A stretch of DNA of 46,080 bases from an alpha proteobacterium SCGC AAA288-G21 (lineage in GTDB: Bacteria > Pseudomonadota > Alphaproteobacteria > Pelagibacterales > Pelagibacteraceae): contig AZYC01000002.1 in NCBI GenBank assembly GCA_000513075.1, positions 1-46,080 of the forward strand, in the 5' to 3' direction. Of the stretch, positions 33,023 to 40,293 are shown piece by piece; within the stretch, counting starts at the first letter, position 1; the number at the start of each line of letters is the position of its first letter. A program made the translations under genes and the position numbers. The notes under the pieces were generated by a model, which was not told the origin of the DNA, ran no database searches, and was given only the letters and a program-made list of their open reading frames with translations.

Positions 33023-33347
33023 TTTTATTTTTAATAAATATTTTTTTAGAAACCTCTTTATCAATAGCAATACTTGAAGCAAGAACTCCTGAGTGAGTAT
33101 ATTTTATTTTTTCTGCATCTAAAATACTTTGAATATAGCCATCTTCACCGAAACGACCGTGCAAGGCATTAAATACAATTTTTGGTTTTATTTTTCTAAT
33201 TTCATTAATAAAATTTCCTTTTGGATCTAAGACTTTAACTTTATATTTCTTTTTTTTTAATGCCCTTACACATGCCCTTCCAGACAAAATACTAATTTCC
33301 TTTTCTTCAGAAATTCCTCCCATTAGAACTAGAATCGTTTTTTTCAT
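33003..33347 (-). CDS. ddl: D-alanine--D-alanine ligase, N-terminal third (3' end missing)
   Basis: This is the first 115 residues of Ddl. Family signs are VLMGGISEEKEISILSG at the start, NALHGRFGEDGYIQSILD (the substrate-domain HGxxGEDG motif) and YTHSGVLASSIAIDKEVSK. It starts inside the murB stop (4-base overlap), the normal dcw arrangement. After TPKFF (position 33003) the homology stops and the frame runs five codons into reverse mrdA sequence before a stop at about 32985. The rest of the gene is at 3-617 on the opposite strand, sharing residues 101-115. Confidence 0.93.
33004..33049. repeat. 46-bp inverted repeat, right copy (ddl internal sequence)
   Basis: This is the reverse complement of positions 1-46, identical over the full length. 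On its left the sequence becomes mrdA (plus strand); on its right it continues as the 5' part of ddl (minus strand). The join itself falls in or next to the A/T run at 33003-33010. Confidence 0.9.
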
Positions 33348-34264
33348 TTTTTTTTACCAATAATCTGTAATTCCAATTCAAGTTTTATTCCAGTGGTATT
33401 AAAAACCTTTTCTCTTACAAGACTAATCAAATTTTCCATATCATTTGAAGTTGCCGAACCCTGATTAACAAAAAAATTGCTATGTTTTTCAGAAATTGTG
33501 GCATCCCCAATTTTCATATTCTCACATTGCGCCTCTTTGATAAGTCCCCATGCCTTTTTTTGTGTCTGATTAGTTGGATTTTTAAAAGTACTTCCGCAAG
33601 TTTTAATTCCCGTTGGTTGTGATTTTTTTTTAATCGCTAAAAGTTTTTTCATTCTTTCTTTAATTTTTTTGCCATCTTGTTTTTTTCCCTTAAAAGTTCC
33701 GCTTAAAAAAATCAAATCATTAGATAAATCTGAACCTCGATAAAAAAAATTTATTTTTTCAGACTTAATCGTTCTCACAATCCCATTAAAGTCTACCGCC
33801 TGGATTGAAACTATACATTTTGAGATATCGTAGTCATAGCACCCTGAGTTCATTTTTATTGCACCACCAATAGAACCAGGAATACAAGAGAGAAATTCTA
33901 GTCCAGCAATAGAATTTTCTATTGCAAAATTTGATAACTGCTTATCCAACACAGCGGAACCTGAGATTACGGTATTATCACCAAGTTTAGACAAATGTGA
34001 GAAGTTTTTTCCAAGTTTAATAATAACGCCATCATATCCTCCATCTCTGATTAATGTGTTCGAACCAACTCCAAGAACTTTGATTGGCAAACTATTTGAA
34101 AAATTTTTTAAAAAAAAAATTAATTCTTGTAATGTATTTGGTTTAAAAAAAACTTTAGTTGGACCTCCTAGATTAAACCAATTTAATCGACTCATATCAT
34201 ATTCATAATAAATTTTTCCTGATAATTTTTTTGATAAATCTTGAACTAGTTTTGATATATTCAT
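33344..34264 (-). CDS. murB: UDP-N-acetylenolpyruvoylglucosamine reductase MurB
   Basis: MurB is a flavoenzyme that reduces UDP-GlcNAc-enolpyruvate to UDP-MurNAc. Evidence: NWFNLGGPTKVFFKP, the FAD-binding VLGVGSNTLIRDGGYDGVIIKLG, SCIPGSIGGAIKMNSGCY, the CGSTFKNP segment with the catalytic Ser, and ISEKHSNFFVNQGSATSNDM at the end. It is a type II-like short form of 306 residues. It overlaps murC and ddl by four bases on each side. Confidence 0.96.
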   Translation of the reverse strand: MNISKLVQDLSKKLSGKIYYEYDMSRLNWFNLGGPTKVFFKPNTLQELIFFLKNFSNSLPIKVLGVGSNTLIRDGGYDGVIIKLGKNFSHLSKLGDNTVISGSAVLDKQLSNFAIENSIAGLEFLSCIPGSIGGAIKMNSGCYDYDISKCIVSIQAVDFNGIVRTIKSEKINFFYRGSDLSNDLIFLSGTFKGKKQDGKKIKERMKKLLAIKKKSQPTGIKTCGSTFKNPTNQTQKKAWGLIKEAQCENMKIGDATISEKHSNFFVNQGSATSNDMENLISLVREKVFNTTGIKLELELQIIGKKK

Positions 34265-35649
34265 AATTTTTTTGATATACTTTTAATCCATGAAGATATG
34301 CTCCCGGCACCCATGCATACTACTAACTCATTATCAAAAAGATTTTTTTTAAAATAATTTAATAAATCATTTTCTGATTTTAATATTGCCACTGTTACGT
34401 TAGATTTTTTTACAATTAATTTTCCAAATGAATGATAATCGAAATATTTATTAATTTTTTCACCGGCCGGATAAACGGGACATAGAACAACCTCGTCACA
34501 AAGCTTAAATGCCTTCGCAAATTCTTTTTTTAATAACCTGACTCGAGAGAATCTGTGGGGCTGAAAAACAGAAATTATTTTTCTAGAACGATGTACTGAC
34601 CTAATGCCGTCAAGTAAAGAGTGTATTTCGGTTGGATGATGGGCATAATCATCGTAAAAATCAATTTTTTTATAAGAAAATATTTTATTAAATCGACGTT
34701 GAACTCCTTCAAAATTTTTTAAAGCATTTTTGATTATATTTATTTTGATACCTAGACTTAATGCCACCGCAACTGCCGCTGTAGCATTTTTTATATTATG
34801 GTTCCCAAGCAAAGGTATTTGTAAATTTTTTAAATTTTTTTTAATTTTTCCAACTAAATTTAATTTTATATTAAAGCTTGAATTATTAATTTTTTTTCTA
34901 ACATTATTAATTTGAAAATTTGAATTTTTATCAAAGCCATAAGTTAAATAATTATTTATTTTTAAATTTTTAATTAATAATTTATTATTATAATCGTCTT
35001 TACAAATAATTGACTTTCCCAGGGAAGGTGTTTTTTCAACAAATAACTGAAAATATTTTTGTAAAACTGCTAATTTTTTATAAAAATCTAAGTGTTCCTT
35101 ATCAATATTTGTAACCACAGAATATGTTACGGGTATCTTTAAGAAACTACCATCTGACTCGTCTGATTCTACTACACACCAGTCACTTTTTCCCAGCTTC
35201 GCAGAATTTTTCAAAAAATTTATGATTCCACCATTAATTATTGTTGGATCCAATTTTGCTGCAAATAAAATGTTGGATATCAAAGAAGTAGTGGTCGTTT
35301 TTCCATGTGATCCTGAAATAACAATATTTTTTTTTAATGAAATAATGTTAGCAAGCATTTTACCACGTTTGTGAATAGGTATTTTTTTTTTTTTAGCTAA
35401 TAAGTATTCAACATTATTTTTTTTAATAGCAGAAGAAATAACAAGCATGGTAACCTTTTTTATATTTTTCTTTTTATGACCAATAAAAATCTTAATGCCA
35501 AATTTTCTTAACCGATCTATATTTTTGCTTTGACTTAAATCGCTACCCTGTACTATAAAGCCCATGTTATGCATTATTTGTGCTAATCCACTCATACCAA
35601 TTCCGCCAATACCAACAAAATGAATTACTTCATTGCTTGTTATTTTCAT
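34261..35649 (-). CDS. murC: UDP-N-acetylmuramate--L-alanine ligase MurC
   Basis: MurC adds L-Ala to UDP-MurNAc. It opens with the Rossmann-type HFVGIGGIGMSGLAQIMHNMGF. The Mur-ligase P-loop is ISGSHGKTTTTSLI, ESDESDGSFLKIP and NIDKEHLDFY carry the conserved metal/carbamoyl-Lys region, and FDDYAHHPTEIHSLLDGIR and VFQPHRFSRVRLL are MurC-specific. It has 462 residues. Its gap to murG is two bases. Confidence 0.97.
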   Translation of the reverse strand: MKITSNEVIHFVGIGGIGMSGLAQIMHNMGFIVQGSDLSQSKNIDRLRKFGIKIFIGHKKKNIKKVTMLVISSAIKKNNVEYLLAKKKKIPIHKRGKMLANIISLKKNIVISGSHGKTTTTSLISNILFAAKLDPTIINGGIINFLKNSAKLGKSDWCVVESDESDGSFLKIPVTYSVVTNIDKEHLDFYKKLAVLQKYFQLFVEKTPSLGKSIICKDDYNNKLLIKNLKINNYLTYGFDKNSNFQINNVRKKINNSSFNIKLNLVGKIKKNLKNLQIPLLGNHNIKNATAAVAVALSLGIKINIIKNALKNFEGVQRRFNKIFSYKKIDFYDDYAHHPTEIHSLLDGIRSVHRSRKIISVFQPHRFSRVRLLKKEFAKAFKLCDEVVLCPVYPAGEKINKYFDYHSFGKLIVKKSNVTVAILKSENDLLNYFKKNLFDNELVVCMGAGSISSWIKSISKKL

Positions 35650-35651
35650 TT

Positions 35652-36728
35652 TCAGTAAATTAATTTTTCTATTTCTTTTTCTATTTTTAAAAGGGTATTT
35701 TTACTATCATTTTTAAACATATTTTCTCTTTTCAAGCTTACTTCAACATTATTATCTAAAATTCTGATCAGCATTTCTTTCAAACTATTGAAGGATAAAT
35801 TTTTTTGCTCTAATACCCAGCAACATCCCTTTTTTTCATAATAAATTGCATTTTGATATTGATGATTATCTTTGGCAAATGGATAAGGAATAGCAACAAA
35901 TGGTACTCCTAAAAATTCAAGTTCTCCGATAGTTGATGATCCACATCTTGATATCGCAAGGTCGGCTTTTGATATTAATTCAACAATGTTTTCGTGAAAG
36001 CTAAAAATATAATTTTCAATATTATTTTTATTATAATAATTTTGAATTTCATTTACTTGGTTAGGTAAGGATTGTTGAATGACGTTTATTTTGTAACTTT
36101 TATTTATGTCTAAAATAACCTGCGGTATTACTTTACCAAAAATTTCAGCGCCTTGGCTTCCACCCAAAATCAAAATGGTTTTTTTTGAATTTAAATTATT
36201 TTTTTCCGATAATTCATATTTTATAATTTCTTCTCTAAGAATATTTCCAACCTCAACACATTTGATTAAATGCTTATTGGGAAGATTGAGAATACTGTTC
36301 GAATTTATAAAAAGCTTACTACAAAAACGCACAAAATATTTATTTACTCTACCCAAAACAAGATTAGGTTCGTACAATAAAATTTTAATATTAAGTAATT
36401 TTGCAGCCAAACAGATGGGAAGGGAAACATATCCCCCAAGACCAAATACAAAATATGGTTTTTCTTTCCTCAAAAGCAAAAAAGAATTGAATAAAGCTAG
36501 AATTAGCTTTAAATAAAAAAATATTTTGTTTACAAATCTTATTCGAGTTGGAAAACCAACATCGAATATTTTATGTAAAGAAAAATTTTTTTTTACATAT
36601 TTTGCACCTCTTTTATCGGTAACGAATATTGTTTCATATTCTTTTTTTTTAAGAAAATTAATTAAACTAATAGAGGGAAAAACATGACCTCCCGTACCTC
36701 CGCTACAAAAAAGAATTTTTTTTTTCAT
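35652..36728 (-). CDS. murG: MurG lipid II-forming glycosyltransferase
   Basis: MurG transfers GlcNAc onto lipid I at the cytoplasmic face of the membrane. The N-terminal glycine loop is CSGGTGGHVFPSISL, the second is FGLGGYVSLPICLAAKL, and the UDP-GlcNAc-binding C-domain shows ILGGSQGAEIFGKVIP and ADLAISRCGSSTIGELEFLGVPFVAIPYPFAKDNHQYQNA. It has 358 residues. Its ATG overlaps the ftsW stop by four bases. Confidence 0.97.
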   Translation of the reverse strand: MKKKILFCSGGTGGHVFPSISLINFLKKKEYETIFVTDKRGAKYVKKNFSLHKIFDVGFPTRIRFVNKIFFYLKLILALFNSFLLLRKEKPYFVFGLGGYVSLPICLAAKLLNIKILLYEPNLVLGRVNKYFVRFCSKLFINSNSILNLPNKHLIKCVEVGNILREEIIKYELSEKNNLNSKKTILILGGSQGAEIFGKVIPQVILDINKSYKINVIQQSLPNQVNEIQNYYNKNNIENYIFSFHENIVELISKADLAISRCGSSTIGELEFLGVPFVAIPYPFAKDNHQYQNAIYYEKKGCCWVLEQKNLSFNSLKEMLIRILDNNVEVSLKRENMFKNDSKNTLLKIEKEIEKLIY

Positions 36729-37867
36729 AAACTATCTTGGTTTAATGGAATTTTTTTTGTCAAATTTAATATTAAACCAGCTATTATTGCGTTTCCTACA
36801 ATTGATGAGCCTCCATAACTTAAAAACGGAAGGGTTATCCCTGTTGTTGGTAAAAGTCTTATATTTACTCCAATATGAATGAAAGTTTGAATTAACAATA
36901 ATGAAATTAAACCAACCAGTACGAGTTTAGTATATTCATCCTTTTCATCTAATAATTTATGTAACACCTTGTAAGAAAAAAATAAGAAAATTATTAGTAG
37001 CAGCAAAAGTAATATACCTCCAAATTCTTCTGCGATTATGGCAAACATATAATCGGTATGAGCTTCTGGCACTCTATCTTTTAATACTCCTTCACCTAAA
37101 CCTCTGCCCGTAAAACCACCGCTCTTTATCGCCTCTAGTGCTTTCTCTGATTGATAGTTTTCTCCTTTTGTTGGATCAATAAATGATTTTAGTCTAAATA
37201 AGATATATCCAAATTTATTCGGAAAAAAAAATAGAATCAAAACAAAAATTAAAACACAGAATAAAAAAAATATACCCAAAATTATGAAATTTATTCCTGA
37301 TGAAAAAAGCATAATTAACCAAGACGAAAATAGTAGAACAGATTGGCCTAAATCTGGTTGAATAATTAAAAGAAGCAAAATAAATGATAATAAAACTAAT
37401 GTATAAAAATATTTTTTATATAAATTATGAATTACTTGTGAAGAGATAATTTGTGCTAATATAAGAATAAAAAAGGGTTTTAATATTTCAATCGGTTGAA
37501 ATCTAGGTAGAAGAGGTATGTCCAACCATCTTTTTGCACCCTTAACTTCAATTCCAATAAGGGGAACTAAAAATAATAATAAGAGAGATATTAAAAAAAA
37601 ATATGGCAGATATGCTTTGATTATTTCTCTTTTTTGAAGAGAAACAAAAAAGATAATTATTAGTGCAATAACAACAAATATAAAATGCTTTAAAAAGAAA
37701 AAATAAGCTTCCTTATTTAATTTTTCACCAATAACAGATGATGTAGAAGAAAATGAAAAAAATAAACCTAAGAAAAAAAGTAGCAAGATTAGCGATAATA
37801 TTGTCTTGTCTATATTTCTCCACCAGCTTGCTAGTAAACTTCTATTTTCTCTACTAAAATCAAACAT
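36725..37867 (-). CDS. ftsW: FtsW, divisome peptidoglycan polymerase (SEDS family)
   Basis: This is a polytopic SEDS glycosyltransferase that works with FtsI at the septum. It has about ten membrane helices. The family signatures include the pair GLGEGVLKDRVPEAHTDYMFAIIAEEFGG and LLPTTGITLPFLSYGGSS, together with KGAKRWLDIPLLPRFQPIEILKPFFI, which carries the polymerase-region residues. It has 380 residues. I call it FtsW rather than RodA from its place between murD and murG. Confidence 0.93.
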   Translation of the reverse strand: MFDFSRENRSLLASWWRNIDKTILSLILLLFFLGLFFSFSSTSSVIGEKLNKEAYFFFLKHFIFVVIALIIIFFVSLQKREIIKAYLPYFFLISLLLLFLVPLIGIEVKGAKRWLDIPLLPRFQPIEILKPFFILILAQIISSQVIHNLYKKYFYTLVLLSFILLLLIIQPDLGQSVLLFSSWLIMLFSSGINFIILGIFFLFCVLIFVLILFFFPNKFGYILFRLKSFIDPTKGENYQSEKALEAIKSGGFTGRGLGEGVLKDRVPEAHTDYMFAIIAEEFGGILLLLLLIIFLFFSYKVLHKLLDEKDEYTKLVLVGLISLLLIQTFIHIGVNIRLLPTTGITLPFLSYGGSSIVGNAIIAGLILNLTKKIPLNQDSL

Positions 37868-37870
37868 ATA

Positions 37871-39208
37871 TTAATAAATACTTGATCTTGCCCTATAAAC
37901 AAGTTCCTTAAATTTTTTTCCTCTGTCTTCAAAATTTGTAAATTGATCAAAGGATGCGGCCGCAGGACTAAATAAAATTGTATATTTATTTTTTGTTAAA
38001 CTATTTGAGTTTTTTATTTGCTTCAAGTCCTTGATAACTTTTAAAAATGCATTCTTTAAATTATTTACCACAACTAAATTTACTTTTTTTCTTAATTGTT
38101 TTCTAAAGAAAATCGTACTTTTTCCAATGATATAAGCTTTGATAATATTTTTTTTAAGTTTATTTAGAAAAAATTTATCACCTTTTTTAGGAAGTCCTCC
38201 AACAATCCAAAAAATATTTTGATAGCTTTTCAATGATTGTGAAGATGATTCAAAATTGGTTGCTTTTGAATCATTTATGCAAATTATTTCGTCGTTTAAT
38301 AATAATCTTTCTTGTCTATGTGGCAATCCTTTAAATTTGTTTAAGACTTGCAATACAAGATTTAATCTTATTCTATAATTGCTTGCTATTTTAAGTACAA
38401 AAGAAATATTTTCCAAATTGTTTTGTGATAACAAATATTTATTTTTAATTTTTTTAAAAATTTTTTTTACCTTATATTTATCAACTTTATGCAACTTGGA
38501 AAAAAATTGTTTTTTCTTATAATTGTCTATAATTTTTTTCGTAAATTTATTGTTTAAATTTAGATACGAATGATCTTTGGATGATTGGAATTTTAAAATT
38601 TTTATCTTTGCATTAATATAGTTTGTCATAGTCTTGTGTCTTTCCATATGGTCAGGTGAAATATTAAGTATTGCAGCATGATTAGATTTAAAATGCTGTG
38701 TATATTCAAGTTGATAAGATGAAACTTCGACAATAATAACTGCTTTTTTATTTAACTTTTTAAGAGATAATATTGGCTCACCTATGTTCCCTACAAGATG
38801 AGTTTTGTGACCGGCTTTTTTAAAAACTGCCTCTAGTAGCTTACAAGTTGTTGATTTACCATTCGTACCAGTAACCGAGATAATTTGGCTATCTTTGTTG
38901 AAATTATAAAATATATCTAAATCCGTAATTATTTTAGCTCTATTTTTTGCTAAAAAATTTTTTAGATAGCAATGTCTAATATTTATACCAGGACTGACTA
39001 CAATAAAGTCAATAAAATCATTTGTTAATTTTTTTTTGAAATTTAGTAAATATTTTTTTTTTATACTTTTTCGAACAAAAGAATTATCATCCCAACAATA
39101 AATTTCTGATTTAATTTTTTTTAAGAATTTTAGTGTAGCTAATCCACTTTTTGCAAATCCATAAATAAGAATTTTTTTTTTTGCAAATTTTGAACTTAAA
39201 TTTCGCAT
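37871..39208 (-). CDS. murD: UDP-N-acetylmuramoylalanine--D-glutamate ligase MurD
   Basis: MurD adds D-Glu to UDP-MurNAc-L-Ala. I choose the ATG at 39208 (445 residues), which overlaps the mraY stop in a TAATG, over the longer frame from 39265 that would run 58 bases into mraY. Features: the N-domain ILIYGFAKSGLATLKFLKK, VVSPGINIRH, P-loop SVTGTNGKSTTCKLL, EVSSYQLEYTQHFKSNHAAILNISPDHMERH, and INDSKATNFESSSQSL with GLPKKGDKF in the C-domain. Confidence 0.95.
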   Translation of the reverse strand: MRNLSSKFAKKKILIYGFAKSGLATLKFLKKIKSEIYCWDDNSFVRKSIKKKYLLNFKKKLTNDFIDFIVVSPGINIRHCYLKNFLAKNRAKIITDLDIFYNFNKDSQIISVTGTNGKSTTCKLLEAVFKKAGHKTHLVGNIGEPILSLKKLNKKAVIIVEVSSYQLEYTQHFKSNHAAILNISPDHMERHKTMTNYINAKIKILKFQSSKDHSYLNLNNKFTKKIIDNYKKKQFFSKLHKVDKYKVKKIFKKIKNKYLLSQNNLENISFVLKIASNYRIRLNLVLQVLNKFKGLPHRQERLLLNDEIICINDSKATNFESSSQSLKSYQNIFWIVGGLPKKGDKFFLNKLKKNIIKAYIIGKSTIFFRKQLRKKVNLVVVNNLKNAFLKVIKDLKQIKNSNSLTKNKYTILFSPAAASFDQFTNFEDRGKKFKELVYRARSSIY

Positions 39209-40293
39209 TATCTCAATTTTAGAGTCGCTAATCCAATTAAAGCTAAAATTATCGAGATAATCCAAAACCTAATTACAACTGTTGATTCTGCCCAACCTTT
39301 TTTCTCAAAATGGTGGTGCAGGGGTGCCATTTGAAAAATTCTTCTTCCAGTTAATTTAAAGGAAACTACCTGAATAATTACAGAGACTGTTTCTAATACG
39401 AACAAACCACCAATGATTGCCAGCACAATTTCATGTTTTGAAACAATACTTATGGCTCCTAACGATCCCCCAAGTGATAATGATCCAGTGTCTCCCATGA
39501 AAATTTTCGCGGGAGGTGCATTGTACCACAAAAATCCAAGACAAGCGCCGCATATAGCACCGCAGAATATTGAAACTTCACCAAGTTCTTCAATATGCGG
39601 TATTTGAAGATAATTTGAGAAAACTGTATTTCCTGCAACATAACAAATAAAAGCAAAAGAAGCTGCCACCATTATCACAGGTACAGTTGCTAAACCATCT
39701 AACCCATCTGTTAAGTTGACAGCATTTGATGATGCAATAATTATAAATATGTAAAACGGAATAAAAAATATTCCCATATTAAAAATTAAATTTTTAAAAA
39801 ATGGAAAATATAAATTTTTCAAGTGTAAATGGTCACCAAGTTTATGCAAAAAAAGTACGGCAATAAAAGCTAATAATATTTGGGCAACAAGCTTCAGTTT
39901 TGGAGAAAGGCCAGATGAATTATGATTTTTTATTTTTAAGAAATCATCGATTGCTCCTAAAATTCCAAAACTACTAGCTACAAATATTAAAAACCAAATA
40001 TAAATATTGGATAAATCTGCCCAAAGTAAAGTGCTTAGTAACATTCCTATTAAGATCACCACTCCTCCCATTGTTGGAGTTCCAACTTTTTTAAATATGT
40101 GATCAATCGGGCCATCATCTCTAATAGGTTCCGTAATATTTTTTTGTGAAAAATATTTTATAAATGGACCTCCAATAAGAAATACAATAATCAAAGACGA
40201 TATTAATGATAATCCAGTCCTAAATGTTAAATATCTAAATACATTTAAAAAAGAAAATTCGTCTATAAAAGATGTTAATAAACTATAAAGCAT
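39208..40293 (-). CDS. mraY: MraY, phospho-N-acetylmuramoyl-pentapeptide transferase
   Basis: MraY makes lipid I by moving phospho-MurNAc-pentapeptide onto undecaprenyl phosphate. It is a membrane protein with about ten helices. Catalytic motifs visible are GAIDDFLKI (Asp pair), NAVNLTDGLDGLATVP, FMGDTGSLSLGGSLGAI and the cytoplasmic MAPLHHHFEKKGWAE histidine loop. It has 361 residues. Start and stop touch murE-murF and murD, so it is fully embedded in the operon. Confidence 0.97.
   Translation of the reverse strand: MLYSLLTSFIDEFSFLNVFRYLTFRTGLSLISSLIIVFLIGGPFIKYFSQKNITEPIRDDGPIDHIFKKVGTPTMGGVVILIGMLLSTLLWADLSNIYIWFLIFVASSFGILGAIDDFLKIKNHNSSGLSPKLKLVAQILLAFIAVLFLHKLGDHLHLKNLYFPFFKNLIFNMGIFFIPFYIFIIIASSNAVNLTDGLDGLATVPVIMVAASFAFICYVAGNTVFSNYLQIPHIEELGEVSIFCGAICGACLGFLWYNAPPAKIFMGDTGSLSLGGSLGAISIVSKHEIVLAIIGGLFVLETVSVIIQVVSFKLTGRRIFQMAPLHHHFEKKGWAESTVVIRFWIISIILALIGLATLKLR

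Noticed and set aside
39209-39265. Earlier start for murD
   Set aside because: It would overlap mraY by 58 bases and precede the usual MurD N-terminus; the TAATG overlap at 39208 is the standard arrangement.
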